A stretch of 40,968 nucleotides of DNA from the NCBI GenBank assembly GCA_902761665.1, contig CACWLA010000016.1:1-40968 (forward strand). The letters run 5' to 3'. Within the stretch, counting starts at the first letter, position 1; the number at the start of each line of letters is the position of its first letter. The translations under genes were made by a program, and so were the position numbers. Origin of the DNA: an uncultured Lachnospiraceae bacterium. GTDB taxonomy: Bacteria > Bacillota > Clostridia > Lachnospirales > Lachnospiraceae. The notes beneath the pieces are model-generated. The model was given only the letters and a program-made list of their open reading frames with translations, had not been told where the DNA came from and did not search any database. Shown in pieces: positions 23,205 to 34,799 of this stretch.

Positions 23205-24299
23205 ATGAGCATGCTCTGCTATCAGTGCGGAAGCACGCTCGGGGCAGGAAAATTCTGCCTGCGCTGCGGCGCTGACGTACAGCAGTACCGGAAGATCGTC
23301 CGCCTGGCTAACCGCTATTACAACGAGGGGCTGTCCCGGGCGAAAGTACGCGACCTGTCCGGGGCTGCGGAGGCACTCGGACGCTGCCTCAGTATCGACA
23401 AAAGGAACATTCCCGCCAGAAATCTGCTGGGGCTCGTGCTTTACGAGATGGGAGAGACGATCGACGCGCTTGCGGAATGGGTCGTCAGCACCAACTACCT
23501 GCCTCACGACAATCCGGCGGAGTCTTATGTTGCGTCTCTGCAGAAAAACCGTACTGAGCTCGATACCGCGAGTCAGGCCATTCATAAGTTCAACGTAGCG
23601 CTTGATCACGCGCGGGCCGGCAATACCGACCTTGCCATGATCCAGCTGCAGTGGGTGTTGGACAAGCATCCGAAGATGATCAAGGCCCACGAACTGATGG
23701 CCTTGCTCCTGATCTGGGAAGGGGAAAACGGCAAGGCGAAGAAGGAACTCGACGCGGCGCTGAAGATCGACCGCGGGAGCCTCTTCAGCAAGCAGCTCCG
23801 GCAGGAACTGGAAAGCGCGGCGAAGTCGGAAAGCAGCCGGAACAATGCGAGGTCCGGCGCAGGCTTGAAGAGCATGGCCGACAGTGCCGCTGAAAATGCG
23901 GAACGCGTGGGCAAGGCCCTGCAGGGGCGGCCCGGGAAACTGCTGAAGTTCGTGCTTGGGACCGTCCTTCTGGTCTGCGCCATATGGGGCATCCTGATCC
24001 CGACCGTATCCAGAAACCGTCAGGCAGCGGTCGACAGGGCCGTGGCGGTCTACGCAGAGCAGATGGAATCGCTCCGGCTGCGGCTTGCCGCCAGCGAGGA
24101 CCGGAACGAGGCGTATGAGATCCTGCTGCAGCTCAGCCAGCTTGACATTGAGGTGGCTGAGGACCGCGAGAAGATCGAGGAACTGTTCGGACAGCTGAGC
24201 ATCACGAGCGCCGACACGGATCTGTATAAAACACTTTACGACGCCTGGCGTCTGGCGCTCATGCAGAGCGGCCTGGATGAGCCGGATGAGGGACCGTGA
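23205..24299 (+). CDS. Zinc-ribbon, TPR-repeat, single-span membrane protein
   Basis: The 364-residue protein opens with a zinc ribbon (Cys5/8/18/21, [17 protein letters not shown]), the same C-x2-C-x9-C-x2-C spacing as in the VYAGP-repeat protein. Residues about 30-215 are helical TPR-like repeats ([60 protein letters not shown]). A basic linker and one transmembrane helix (about 246-266, [19 protein letters not shown]) follow. An extracytoplasmic or second coiled region rich in Glu/Arg completes it. The zinc ribbon and TPR part should be cytoplasmic. Proteins like this in clostridia have no assigned function. It lies 22 bases upstream of rmlA, so a role in envelope or polysaccharide assembly is possible. 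Confidence 0.85.
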   Translation: MSMLCYQCGSTLGAGKFCLRCGADVQQYRKIVRLANRYYNEGLSRAKVRDLSGAAEALGRCLSIDKRNIPARNLLGLVLYEMGETIDALAEWVVSTNYLPHDNPAESYVASLQKNRTELDTASQAIHKFNVALDHARAGNTDLAMIQLQWVLDKHPKMIKAHELMALLLIWEGENGKAKKELDAALKIDRGSLFSKQLRQELESAAKSESSRNNARSGAGLKSMADSAAENAERVGKALQGRPGKLLKFVLGTVLLVCAIWGILIPTVSRNRQAAVDRAVAVYAEQMESLRLRLAASEDRNEAYEILLQLSQLDIEVAEDREKIEELFGQLSITSADTDLYKTLYDAWRLALMQSGLDEPDEGP

Positions 24300-24321
24300 G
24301 CGGTCCGGAAAGAGAGGAAAA

Positions 24322-25206
24322 ATGAAAGGAATCGTGCTTGCCGGCGGGGCCGGCACCCGGCTTTACCCTCTGACCATGGTGACTTCGAAGCAGCTGCTTC
24401 CGGTCTACGACAAACCGATGATCTACTACCCCCTGTCCACGCTCATGACGGCCGGGATCCGTGATATCCTGATCATTTCCACGCCTACGGATCTGCCGAA
24501 TTTCGAGCGGCTCCTGGGTGACGGCAGCGCCTTCGGCATCCATCTCAGTTATAAGGTGCAGCCGAGCCCCGACGGCCTTGCGCAGGCCTTCCTGCTCGGC
24601 GAGGAATTCATCGGCGACGACTGCTGTGCCATGGTCCTCGGCGACAACATCTTCTACGGCGGCGAACTGCGGACGCGCCTGAAGGAAGCAAGAGCGGCGG
24701 CGGAAGCCGGCAAGGCGACCATCTTCGGCTACTACGTGAACGATCCCCAGCGTTTCGGCATCGTGGAATTCGATGAAAACGGCAAGGTCATTTCCGTCGA
24801 AGAAAAGCCGAAGAACCCGAAGAGCAACTATTGCATCACCGGCCTGTACTTCTACGATAACCGCTGCGTGGAGATGGCGAAGCGCATCACACCGAGCGCC
24901 CGCGGTGAGCTGGAGATCACCGACCTTAACCGTTTTTATCTTGAAGACGGCACGCTGAACGTTCAGCTGCTCGGCCGCGGCTATGCCTGGCTGGATACCG
25001 GGACCATGGATTCCCTTGTGGACGCCGCGGACTTCGTAAGGACCATCGAGGTCCGGCAGGGCGCGCAGATCGCTGCCCTGGAGGAGATCGCCTACATGTA
25101 CGGCTGGATCACGAAGGAGCAGCTGCTGTTTTCGGCAGAACGCTACGGGAAATCCCCCTACGGCCAGCACCTGAAACAGGTGGCCGACGGCAAGTTCCGT
25201 TACTGA
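24322..25206 (+). CDS. rmlA: Glucose-1-phosphate thymidylyltransferase
   Basis: The 294-residue enzyme makes dTDP-glucose from glucose 1-phosphate and dTTP, the first step to dTDP-L-rhamnose. The N-terminal nucleotide-binding signature [16 protein letters not shown] and [18 protein letters not shown] are typical of Rml[24 protein letters not shown] and [15 protein letters not shown] form the sugar and metal site. AGAGGAAAA precedes the ATG at 24322. It is the first of four contiguous rhamnose genes in the order A-B-D-C. Glucose 1-phosphate is also the product of the glycogen phosphorylase encoded earlier in the window, though nothing in the sequence links their control. Confidence 0.96.
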   Translation: MKGIVLAGGAGTRLYPLTMVTSKQLLPVYDKPMIYYPLSTLMTAGIRDILIISTPTDLPNFERLLGDGSAFGIHLSYKVQPSPDGLAQAFLLGEEFIGDDCCAMVLGDNIFYGGELRTRLKEARAAAEAGKATIFGYYVNDPQRFGIVEFDENGKVISVEEKPKNPKSNYCITGLYFYDNRCVEMAKRITPSARGELEITDLNRFYLEDGTLNVQLLGRGYAWLDTGTMDSLVDAADFVRTIEVRQGAQIAALEEIAYMYGWITKEQLLFSAERYGKSPYGQHLKQVADGKFRY

Positions 25207-25235
25207 TACAAAAGTTGAACACAAAGGAGAACGCC

Positions 25236-26255
25236 ATGAATCTGCTTGTGACCGGCGGCGCCGGCTTTATCGGCAGCAATTTCATTTTCTACGAGAGAAA
25301 GCACCATCCCGAAGACCGCATCGTCTGCCTGGACGCGCTGACCTATGCCGGCAATCTGTCCACGCTCGCTTCCGTACTCGATCAGCCGGGCTTCCGTTTC
25401 GTCAAAATGGATATCCGCGACCGCGAGGCGGTTTTCGCCCTCTTTGAAGAGGAAAAATTCGACATCGTCGTCAATTTCGCCGCGGAGTCCCACGTGGACC
25501 GTTCCATCGAGAACCCGGGCATCTTCCTGGAGACCAATATCCTCGGGACCGCGAACCTCATGGACGCCAGCCGGAAATACGGTGTGGGCCGCTTCCACCA
25601 GGTCTCGACCGACGAGGTCTACGGCGACCTGCCGCTCGACCGTCCCGATCTGTTCTTTACGGAGGAAACGCCCATCCATACGAGCTCTCCCTATTCGAGT
25701 TCCAAGGCGGCAGCCGACCTGTTGGCACTCGCCTATTACCGGACCTTCGGCCTGCCGGTCTCCGTTTCCCGCTGCTCGAACAACTACGGCCCCTACCAGT
25801 TCCCGGAGAAGCTGATCCCGCTCATGATCGCAAATGCCCTCGCGGACAAGCCCCTGCCGGTCTACGGCACCGGAGAGAACGTGCGCGACTGGCTCTACGT
25901 GGAAGACCACTGCAAGGCCGTCGACCTGATCATGCGGAACGGCCGCGTGGGCGAAGTTTACAACATCGGCGGCCACAATGAGATGGCCAACATCAACATC
26001 GTGAAGATCATCCTGAAGGAACTCGGAAAGCCCGAGAGCCTCATCACTTTCGTGGCCGACCGCAAGGGGCACGATATGCGCTACGCGATCGATCCTTCCA
26101 AGATCCACGCGGAACTCGGCTGGCTGCCGGAGACCATGTTCGCCGACGGCATCAAAAAGACGATCCGCTGGTACCTTGACAATCAGGAGTGGTGGAAGAC
26201 CATCGTCAGCGGCGAGTATCAGCAGTATTACGAGAAAATGTACGGCAACCGCTGA
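25236..26255 (+). CDS. rmlB: dTDP-glucose 4,6-dehydratase
   Basis: The 339-residue short-chain dehydrogenase-type enzyme converts dTDP-glucose to dTDP-4-keto-6-deoxyglucose using bound NAD+. The Rossmann signature TGGAGFIGSNF is at the start. The catalytic YSSSKAAAD (YxxxK), the preceding STDEVYGDL and RCSNNYGPYQFPEKLIPLMI are characteristic. AAAGGAGA at 25223-25230 fits the ATG at 25236; the longer frame from TTG at 25215 would place the site inside the gene. It follows rmlA by 29 bases. Confidence 0.96.
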   Translation: MNLLVTGGAGFIGSNFIFYERKHHPEDRIVCLDALTYAGNLSTLASVLDQPGFRFVKMDIRDREAVFALFEEEKFDIVVNFAAESHVDRSIENPGIFLETNILGTANLMDASRKYGVGRFHQVSTDEVYGDLPLDRPDLFFTEETPIHTSSPYSSSKAAADLLALAYYRTFGLPVSVSRCSNNYGPYQFPEKLIPLMIANALADKPLPVYGTGENVRDWLYVEDHCKAVDLIMRNGRVGEVYNIGGHNEMANINIVKIILKELGKPESLITFVADRKGHDMRYAIDPSKIHAELGWLPETMFADGIKKTIRWYLDNQEWWKTIVSGEYQQYYEKMYGNR

Positions 26256-26268
26256 GCGGGAGGAAAAA

Positions 26269-27183
26269 ATGAAAGTTTTTGTTACCGGAGCCGCCGGCCA
26301 GCTGGGCCACGACGTCATGAATGAACTGTATAAGAGAGGCCATGAAGGCATCGGCTCCGACCTTAAGCCGGAATATGCCGGCGTGCAGGACGGCTCGCCC
26401 GTGACGCGCATGCCCTATGTCAGCCTGGACATCACGGACGAAGAGGCAGTGCACCGCGTGATCCGCGAACTTGCCCCGGATGCGATCGTTCACTGCGCGG
26501 CCTGGACCGCTGTCGATGCAGCTGAGGACCCGGTGAACATCCCGAAGGTGCGGCGGATCAACGCGACAGCAACGACCTTCATCGCGGAAGCGGCGAAGGA
26601 AGCGGATGCCAAGATGATCTACCTCAGCACCGACTACGTTTTTGACGGCCAGGGGACCAAACCCTGGGATCCGGACTGCAGGGACTATGCGCCGTTAAAT
26701 GTCTACGGCCGCAGCAAGCTGGCCGGCGAACTTGCGGTGAGCAGCACGCTGGAGAAGTACTTCATTGTCCGCATCGCCTGGGTCTTCGGCCTGAGCGGCC
26801 AGAACTTCATCAAGACCATGCTCCGCCTTTCGGAAACGCACGATACCCTGCGCGTGGTCATGGATCAGGTCGGTACGCCGACCTATACCTACGACCTGGC
26901 GCGGCTTCTCGTTGACATGCTGGAGACCGACAAATACGGCTATTATCATGCGACCAACGAGGGCGGATACATTTCCTGGTATGATTTTGCCTGCGAGATC
27001 TTCCGGCAGGCCGGCAGAGACGTCACCGTCATCCCGGTCACGACCGAGGAATACGGAAAGTCCGTGGCGGCCAGACCGATGAACAGCCGCCTGGACCGCA
27101 GAAAACTGCAGAAAATGGGCTTTGAGCCGCTGCCGGTCTGGCAGGATGCGCTCGCCCGCTATCTGAAAGAGATCGGACAGTAA
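26269..27183 (+). CDS. rmlD: dTDP-4-dehydrorhamnose reductase
   Basis: The 304-residue enzyme performs the last reduction to dTDP-L-rhamnose with NAD(P)H. MKVFVTGAAGQLGHDVM is the Rossmann signature. CAAWTAVDAAEDP, STDYVFDGQG and YGRSKLAGE (the YxxxK pair) match RmlD, and the C-terminal RPMNSRLDRRKLQKMGF is typical. Between about residues 28 and 45 an insertion (SDLKPEYAGVQDGSP) makes it slightly longer than many homologues. GGGAGGAAAAA precedes the ATG 13 bases after rmlB. It stands before rmlC here; the gene order varies between bacteria. Confidence 0.95.
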   Translation: MKVFVTGAAGQLGHDVMNELYKRGHEGIGSDLKPEYAGVQDGSPVTRMPYVSLDITDEEAVHRVIRELAPDAIVHCAAWTAVDAAEDPVNIPKVRRINATATTFIAEAAKEADAKMIYLSTDYVFDGQGTKPWDPDCRDYAPLNVYGRSKLAGELAVSSTLEKYFIVRIAWVFGLSGQNFIKTMLRLSETHDTLRVVMDQVGTPTYTYDLARLLVDMLETDKYGYYHATNEGGYISWYDFACEIFRQAGRDVTVIPVTTEEYGKSVAARPMNSRLDRRKLQKMGFEPLPVWQDALARYLKEIGQ

Positions 27184-27197
27184 GGAGAATTTTGACG

Positions 27198-27800
27198 ATG
27201 GGTCAGATCACCGTGATTCCCTGCGGCATTGAAGGCCTGCTGGAGATCCAGCCGACCGTGCACCGCGATGCGCGCGGGTATTTTACCGAAACCTACAATA
27301 AACGGGACATGGAAGAAGCCGGTCTGTTCATGGAATTCGTGCAGGACAACCAGAGTGCGTCCTCGAAGGGCGTGCTGCGCGGCCTGCACTACCAGAAGCA
27401 GCATCCGCAGGGAAAGCTGGTACGCGTGATCCGCGGCGAAGTCTTTGACGTTGCCGTTGACCTCAGGGTAAAAAGCCCGACTTACGGACAGTGGCACGGT
27501 GTGGTGCTTTCCGCGGAAAAACAGAACCAGTTCTATATTTCCGAAGGCTTTGCACATGGTTACATGGTCCTGTCCGATTACGCGGAATTCTGCTACAAAG
27601 TGACGGATTTCTACCGGCCCGGCGATGAGGGCGCACTTGCCTTCAACGATCCGGACATCGCGGTAGCGTGGCCCGGGCTGACCGGAGAATATCCCGGCTC
27701 GGCCGATCCGTCCGCTTACCGGCTGGAAGACGGCACGCCGCTTGTTCTTTCGGCGAAGGACGCTGCCGCCCCGCGGCTCGGTGAGGCGTTCCGCTTCTGA
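27198..27800 (+). CDS. rmlC: dTDP-4-dehydrorhamnose 3,5-epimerase
   Basis: The 200-residue cupin-fold enzyme epimerises dTDP-4-keto-6-deoxyglucose at C3 and C5. The RmlC signatures are HRDARGYFTETYN, QDNQSASSKGVLRGLHYQ (with the catalytic His in LRGLHYQ), VRVIRGEVFDVAVDLR and EGFAHGYMVLSD. AAGGAG (27182-27187) is 10 bases before ATG 27198; an in-frame TTG at 27192 is less likely. It completes the dTDP-L-rhamnose pathway begun by rmlA. Confidence 0.95.
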   Translation: MGQITVIPCGIEGLLEIQPTVHRDARGYFTETYNKRDMEEAGLFMEFVQDNQSASSKGVLRGLHYQKQHPQGKLVRVIRGEVFDVAVDLRVKSPTYGQWHGVVLSAEKQNQFYISEGFAHGYMVLSDYAEFCYKVTDFYRPGDEGALAFNDPDIAVAWPGLTGEYPGSADPSAYRLEDGTPLVLSAKDAAAPRLGEAFRF

Positions 27801-27827
27801 CAGACCTTTGTTTTTCGGAGGATGCGC

Positions 27828-29267
27828 ATGAGAGAAAAAGGTATTCTCAAGCGATTTTCACATACGCTGCTTCTGCTTGCTCACTTCGCTGCGTTCCTTG
27901 CGGCGGCAGGGCCTTTTTTCGTGATCATGGGACAGAAGTACTGGCCTTTGCTGACCATTTCCCGTACGCTGGCGGTCACGCTGCTCGGCTTCACGATGGC
28001 CTACATCTTCATGAGCCGGATCTACGGCGGCTTCGACATCGGGAAGCGGAAGAGCAAGCCCATCATCTATTCTCAGGTCGCGGCCCTGCTGTTTACGGAT
28101 GCGGTGGCATACGTCTTCCTGTCGATCATGATGACGAACGAGACAACGGAAAACCGGCTGCGTCTCGCGAACGTATGGCTTCTGCTTCTTTCCTATGCGG
28201 TGCAGATCCTGGTGCTGATCGGCCTGACCTACGCCTTCAATGACCTGTACTTCCGCATTCATGACCCGTTAAACTGCCTGGTCGTGACCAGACAGGATTC
28301 GGACTTCATGTATTTCGTCAGGGAGATCCGGCATTTCCGCAAGCAGTTTCATCTGACGCAGGCGGTGGATTACCGTCATCCCGAGCTGGAAGAATACATC
28401 CGCGCGAATGACATCATCTTTTTCTACGGTCTCACGCCGGATGAAAGAGAGCGGGGCGTTCTCTATGCCTACCGCAAGAAAAAGGACATCTATTATTCCC
28501 TGAATCTTTCGGACATCGTCGCGCTGCGCGGCACCCCGATCTATTTCTCCGACAAGTCGATGATCGCGTCGCCTGAACGTTACATGAGTTTTGAGCAGCG
28601 CTGCATCAAGCGCGGCGGCGACCTGCTGCTGGCGAGCCTTGCTCTGATCATTCTCAGCCCGGTCTTCCTGCTGACGGCGCTTGCCATCAAGCTGGAGGAC
28701 GGGGGACCCGTCTTTTACCGTCAGGAACGCGTGACCTTCGGCGGCCGGATCTTCCGGGTGATCAAATTCCGTTCCATGCGGGCGGAGGACGGCGAAAAGC
28801 ACGTGTCCGTATCGAAGGACGACGACCGCATCACGAAGGTGGGGCGCTTCATCCGCAAGTACCGCATCGACGAGATCCCGCAGCTCATCAATATCATCCG
28901 CAGCGACATGAGCATCGTTGGCCCGCGCCCCGAAATGGTTGAGAACGTCGAGAAATACACCGCGGAATATCCCGAATTCGTTTACCGCGAACGCGCAAAG
29001 GCCGGCCTTACCGGCATGGCGCAGATCTACGGCAAATACAATACCAGCCCGAAGGATAAGCTCATGCTGGACCTGTCCTACATCGAGCATTTCAGCATCT
29101 GGCTGGACCTGAAACTGATGTTCCGCACGGTGCTCGTGCTCTTTACGCCTGAGGAAAGCACTGAGGCTTTTGAAGAGGACCAGAGCGGCGCGGCCGAGAC
29201 GGCAGCCGAAACTTATCCGGACGAAGACGCAGAAGAAAATGCTGCGAAGGAGGCGGGCGATGAGTGA
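27828..29267 (+). CDS. Polyisoprenyl-phosphate hexose-1-phosphate transferase (polysaccharide priming enzyme)
   Basis: The 479-residue membrane protein has about four N-terminal transmembrane helices (first 140 residues), a short nucleotide-binding-like region and a C-terminal bacterial sugar transferase domain (about 250-440). That domain contains the helix LLLASLALIILSPVFLLTAL, GPVFYRQERVTFGGRIFRVI, KFRSM, and RKYRIDEIPQLINIIRSDMS followed by VGPRPE. Such enzymes transfer a sugar 1-phosphate to undecaprenyl phosphate to start exopolysaccharide, capsule or O-unit synthesis. The C-terminus has an acidic Glu/Ala tail of about 40 residues. GGAGG lies six bases before ATG 27828, which is preferred over the ATG at 27822. 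The end overlaps the next glycosyltransferase by eight bases. Confidence 0.94.
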   Translation: MREKGILKRFSHTLLLLAHFAAFLAAAGPFFVIMGQKYWPLLTISRTLAVTLLGFTMAYIFMSRIYGGFDIGKRKSKPIIYSQVAALLFTDAVAYVFLSIMMTNETTENRLRLANVWLLLLSYAVQILVLIGLTYAFNDLYFRIHDPLNCLVVTRQDSDFMYFVREIRHFRKQFHLTQAVDYRHPELEEYIRANDIIFFYGLTPDERERGVLYAYRKKKDIYYSLNLSDIVALRGTPIYFSDKSMIASPERYMSFEQRCIKRGGDLLLASLALIILSPVFLLTALAIKLEDGGPVFYRQERVTFGGRIFRVIKFRSMRAEDGEKHVSVSKDDDRITKVGRFIRKYRIDEIPQLINIIRSDMSIVGPRPEMVENVEKYTAEYPEFVYRERAKAGLTGMAQIYGKYNTSPKDKLMLDLSYIEHFSIWLDLKLMFRTVLVLFTPEESTEAFEEDQSGAAETAAETYPDEDAEENAAKEAGDE

Positions 29268-30018
29268 GAAGATCCCGGTATCCGGATGCATCGTTGCGTA
29301 TCACAACCGCAGTGAGATCCTGGACTGCCTTGCCGGCTTAAAAGAGCAGACGAAGGGCGTCTGCCTCAGTCTTTTTGTCTCTGACAACGGTTCGGACGAC
29401 GGCACTCCTGCCGCCGTGCGGGCCGCTTTTCCTGATGTCGGCGTGATCGAAAACGGGGCGAACCTGGGCTTCGGCGCCGGACACAATAAGGTGCTGCCCC
29501 TTCTTTCTTCCCGCTATCACGTGATGATCAATCCCGACATCACGCTGAAGGAAGACGCGATCTCCGCAATGGCTACGTACATGGAGGGCCACCCGGAGGT
29601 CGGGCTCATGATGCCGGATATCCGGAATCCCGACGGGACCAGGCAGATCCTGCCGAAGCACGATCCGACCTGGTGGTATATGATCGCCGGGAAGTTTCTG
29701 CCTGCCGTGCGGACAGCCTACTGCCGCGGGAACGAAGCAATGGATACGCCCACGGAGATCGAATTCTGCTCAGGCTGCTTCATGATGATCCGTACCGAAC
29801 TGCTGAAGAAACTCGGCGGATTTGACGAACGCTATTTCCTCTACATGGAAGATGCGGATCTGAGCCGGCGGGTGCGGCAGGAAGCGAAGGTCGTCTTTTT
29901 CCCCGGCGCAAGGGTCGTGCACGCCTGGCACCATGACAGTGCGAAAAACACGAAGGCGATGAAGCTGCACATCGAATCGGGACGGAAGTATTTTGCCAAA
30001 TGGAGGAAGAGATCATGA
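29260..30018 (+). CDS. Family 2 glycosyltransferase, rhamnosyltransferase-like
   Basis: The 252-residue protein is a GT2 enzyme with the GT-A fold. It has SGCIVAYHNRSEILDCL at the start, SDNGSDDGT (nucleotide and metal site), ENGANLGFGAGHNK, MINPDITL (the D-x-D-like site), CSGCFMMIRTELLKKLGGFD, and ERYFLYMEDADLSRRV (the catalytic acidic region). The pattern is close to WbbL-like rhamnosyltransferases, and dTDP-rhamnose genes lie directly upstream, so transfer of rhamnose to the lipid-linked sugar is the likely role. It overlaps the priming enzyme and the following glycosyltransferase by a few bases each, showing tight coupling. The acceptor is unknown. Confidence 0.9.
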   Translation: MSEKIPVSGCIVAYHNRSEILDCLAGLKEQTKGVCLSLFVSDNGSDDGTPAAVRAAFPDVGVIENGANLGFGAGHNKVLPLLSSRYHVMINPDITLKEDAISAMATYMEGHPEVGLMMPDIRNPDGTRQILPKHDPTWWYMIAGKFLPAVRTAYCRGNEAMDTPTEIEFCSGCFMMIRTELLKKLGGFDERYFLYMEDADLSRRVRQEAKVVFFPGARVVHAWHHDSAKNTKAMKLHIESGRKYFAKWRKRS

Positions 30019-30965
30019 GCAAGGTGACGATCCTTCTGGCGGCATATAAAGGCAATGAATACGTCGGCGCGATGATCGATTCGATCCTTGCACAGGACTG
30101 TGACAACTGGGAACTGGTGCTGTCCGACGACGGCGGCTTTACCGAGGATCTGCTTGCGGAATATGCCGAAAAATATCCGGACCGCATCATCCATCACCGC
30201 TCGGGGCAGCGCTTCGGCAGCGCACAGAAGCACTTCCTGCACCTCATGAAGGCATTCCGGAACGCGGAATATCTGATGTTCTGCGACCAGGACGATGTCT
30301 GGCATCCGGATAAGGTGAGAAAGACCCTCGCCGCGATGCAGAAGGCGGAGCGCGATGCCCGCGCGGAAAGCCGTGAGGAAAATGCACCGCCGGTGCTCGT
30401 GCATACGGACCTCCGGGTCGTGGACGGAGAACTGAAACTGCTCGACGAAAGCTTCATGCACTATTCGCGGCTGGACGGAAACCGCCTCGCGCTGAATGAA
30501 CTTCTGATCCAGAACGTGGTCACCGGCTGCACGCTGATGATCAACCGGCCGCTCACCGTGCTTGCGCTCGAAGGTGCGGATGAAGAGAAGATGCTGATGC
30601 ACGACTGGTGGATCGCGCTCTGCGCGGCGGCATTCGGCAAAAGCGTTTTTTTGCCGGAGGCGACCATCGACTACCGTCAGCACGGCGGCAACGTCGTCGG
30701 CGCGAAGAGCCCGCTGAATCCGGCATACCTGAAGAGCCGGCTTTCCGGCGGCGCGATCAGAAAGGCGCTGAACGACGCTTCGGCGCAGGCGGAAGCCTTT
30801 CTCAGAGTCTACGGCGACCGGCTGAACGCGGCGCAGAAAGAGACTGTCGAAGCTTACGCGAAACTGCCCGGCATGGGAAAGATCGCGCGTCTGCGCACCT
30901 GCTCGCGCTACGGTTTCTGGAAGAAGGATCCGGGCCGCCGCGCCGCACAAATGATCTGGGGGTAG
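30015..30965 (+). CDS. Family 2 glycosyltransferase (second, likely rhamnosyltransferase)
   Basis: The 316-residue protein has the GT2 motifs KVTILLAAYKGNEYVGAMID, LSDDGGFTEDLL, MFCDQDDVWHPDK (the DxD-containing QDD site of this subfamily) and LMHDWWIALCAAAFG. This subfamily includes enzymes adding rhamnose or other sugars in streptococcal and clostridial surface polysaccharides. The ATG at 30015 has GGAGG nine bases before it and overlaps the previous stop; an in-frame ATG at 30000 is possible. It is the last polysaccharide gene of the run. No flippase, polymerase or ABC exporter is seen downstream, so export genes must lie elsewhere. Confidence 0.9.
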   Translation: MSKVTILLAAYKGNEYVGAMIDSILAQDCDNWELVLSDDGGFTEDLLAEYAEKYPDRIIHHRSGQRFGSAQKHFLHLMKAFRNAEYLMFCDQDDVWHPDKVRKTLAAMQKAERDARAESREENAPPVLVHTDLRVVDGELKLLDESFMHYSRLDGNRLALNELLIQNVVTGCTLMINRPLTVLALEGADEEKMLMHDWWIALCAAAFGKSVFLPEATIDYRQHGGNVVGAKSPLNPAYLKSRLSGGAIRKALNDASAQAEAFLRVYGDRLNAAQKETVEAYAKLPGMGKIARLRTCSRYGFWKKDPGRRAAQMIWG

Positions 30966-30968
30966 CAC

Positions 30969-31373
30969 ATGATCGTCGGGATCGGAACGGATATCTGCAG
31001 CATCGAACGCTTTGAAGACGAAGAAAAGCGGAACGCCCTCATGGCGCGCTTTTTTACGGAAGGAGAACGGACTTACGCAGAGAAGCGCGGAAAAGGCGCC
31101 GCAGCTTCGGCGGCAGCGATCTTTGCCGCGAAGGAAGCCTGCGCAAAGGCACTCGGGACCGGTTTCCGCGGTTTCGGACCGCTGGAGATCGAGGTGCTCC
31201 ATGACGAAAACGGAAAGCCCGGATACTGCCTGACCGGAGAAGCGAACATGCTTGCCCGCAGGAAAGGCGTCGACCGGATGCATCTGTCGATCTCCCATGA
31301 CGGCGGGGCCGCAGTCGCTTTTGCCGTACTGGAAGGAAGAGGAAGGTCCGGACATGATCTCTTATGGGAATGA
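30969..31373 (+). CDS. acpS: Holo-[acyl-carrier-protein] synthase
   Basis: The 134-residue protein transfers 4'-phosphopantetheine from CoA to acyl carrier protein, needed for fatty acid synthesis. The family motifs GIGTDICSIERF (metal-binding Asp8) and FAAKEACAKALGTGF (Glu-Ala-x-x-Lys) are complete, and HLSISHDGGAAVAFAVLE ends the domain. It starts three bases after the glycosyltransferase stop, so it may be read from the same message although the function is housekeeping. Confidence 0.96.
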   Translation: MIVGIGTDICSIERFEDEEKRNALMARFFTEGERTYAEKRGKGAAASAAAIFAAKEACAKALGTGFRGFGPLEIEVLHDENGKPGYCLTGEANMLARRKGVDRMHLSISHDGGAAVAFAVLEGRGRSGHDLLWE

Positions 31374-31851
31374 CCCGGACGGACGGCAGACGCTGCCGCA
31401 GGGCGCGCCGCAGAAAAGGCGCCGTACGGTCTGGCTGGCGGGAAAGCCTTCGCAGACCGATGACGTGCTTTTCATCCTGGGGCTGATCCTCTTCGCAGCA
31501 GGGCTCGGCTTCATGCTTCTGCAGGCCCTGGCACCGGCGACAGCGGCAAAGCTCCATTGGCCTTTTCCCTGCCCCTTTGACAGCCTGCTGCACATCCCCT
31601 GCCTCGGCTGCGGGGCTACGAGGGCGCTTCGGGCGCTCGCCGGCGGAAGGCTGTGGGAATCGTTTCTCTGGCACCCGGCCGTGCTGTTCTTTACGGCGGA
31701 AGCAGCTGCATTCATGCTTTCGCAGACGCTCGGACGCCTTGCGCGCGGAAGGCTGCGGATGCTCAGCTTCAATGACATGTATGTATACGCCCTGCTGGCA
31801 GTCATCCTGCTGCAGTGGATCATCAAGATCCTCATTGGCTGGCGGCCGTGA
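31354..31851 (+). CDS. DUF2752 membrane protein
   Basis: The 165-residue protein carries the DUF2752 signature CPFDSLLHIPCLGCGATRAL, with two cysteines separated by a proline-rich loop, flanked by membrane helices (ILGLILFAAGLGFMLLQALA; AVLFFTAEAAAFMLSQTL; YVYALLAVILLQWIIKILIG). The family has no established function; a role as a small membrane protein with a conserved Cys pair is all that is clear. It overlaps the acpS end by 20 bases and has an N-terminal polar tail of about 35 residues. It is followed 27 bases later by tex. Confidence 0.86.
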   Translation: MISYGNDPDGRQTLPQGAPQKRRRTVWLAGKPSQTDDVLFILGLILFAAGLGFMLLQALAPATAAKLHWPFPCPFDSLLHIPCLGCGATRALRALAGGRLWESFLWHPAVLFFTAEAAAFMLSQTLGRLARGRLRMLSFNDMYVYALLAVILLQWIIKILIGWRP

Positions 31852-31878
31852 GGGAAGAATAAAGGAACAGAAAGACGT

Positions 31879-34026
<2,148 letters not shown>

Positions 34027-34038
34027 GGAAAGACGGAC

Positions 34039-34788
34039 ATGACGGAGTTCAGGCATTTCATATCGCTCGGCAGTTTCTGCTCGGTCGCCCTCGACCTCGA
34101 GGCGCTGGGGCTCCGCGAGGCCTCCATGCCTTTTGACTGGAACATCGACCTGCGTTTCGAGGGCGTCATCGACTGCATCGAAAAGGGCTTCGAACACTTC
34201 CTGGATGAGGAGGAACTCCGCCAGAGCGAGGAAGCGCCCGAGCATTACATGAACCGCTACGAGATCCAGTTCTTCCATGATTTCAACATGTGGGATCCGC
34301 TGCGTGAGCAGCTCCCGGCCGTGCAGGATAAGTACGAACGGCGCATCCGCCATTTTTATCAGATCACGGCGGAGCCGACGCTTTTCATCCGCTACATGGA
34401 CGACCGCATCCTCGAGGAGGACGGAACGCCGCACGAACTGCGGTACATCGAAGAGCATTACGGGCACGTCATGGATGTGCTGAAGGGACTGAATCCCGAT
34501 AATGAACTGATCCTGATCGCGAACAGCGGGGTGAAGTCGGACAAACTGAAGATCTATTCCGTGGAGAAAGATAAGGGCGACATCGTCGCGCGCGTGCCGC
34601 GGGAAAAGAACAGGGAACTCGGCGCGCTGCTTGCTTCCTTCTCCGTCCCGGATCAGGAGGCGAACCGCCTGCGCGGAGAAGCGGCAGCGCGGCGCCGGAA
34701 GAAGATCGAACTGAAACACAAGGCGGAAAAAGCCGTGGCAAAGCTCGGTATCCGCAGACCCTACAAGCACGGGAAGACCTACCGCTAA
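34039..34788 (+). CDS. DUF1796 protein (putative papain-like cysteine peptidase)
   Basis: The 249-residue protein begins FRHFISLGSFCSVALDLEAL, followed by GLREASMPFDWNI. This is the DUF1796 signature, with a conserved Cys (SFCS) and the PFDW motif after it. The family is annotated as a putative papain-like peptidase, but activity is not established; it often occurs near polysaccharide genes. The C-terminal 40 residues are a Lys/Arg-rich helix (AAARRRKKIELKHKAEKAV), unusual and possibly for nucleic acid or membrane contact. It lies 12 bases after tex and 11 before the next gene. Confidence 0.82.
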   Translation: MTEFRHFISLGSFCSVALDLEALGLREASMPFDWNIDLRFEGVIDCIEKGFEHFLDEEELRQSEEAPEHYMNRYEIQFFHDFNMWDPLREQLPAVQDKYERRIRHFYQITAEPTLFIRYMDDRILEEDGTPHELRYIEEHYGHVMDVLKGLNPDNELILIANSGVKSDKLKIYSVEKDKGDIVARVPREKNRELGALLASFSVPDQEANRLRGEAAARRRKKIELKHKAEKAVAKLGIRRPYKHGKTYR

Positions 34789-34799
34789 GAGGAGAAGAC

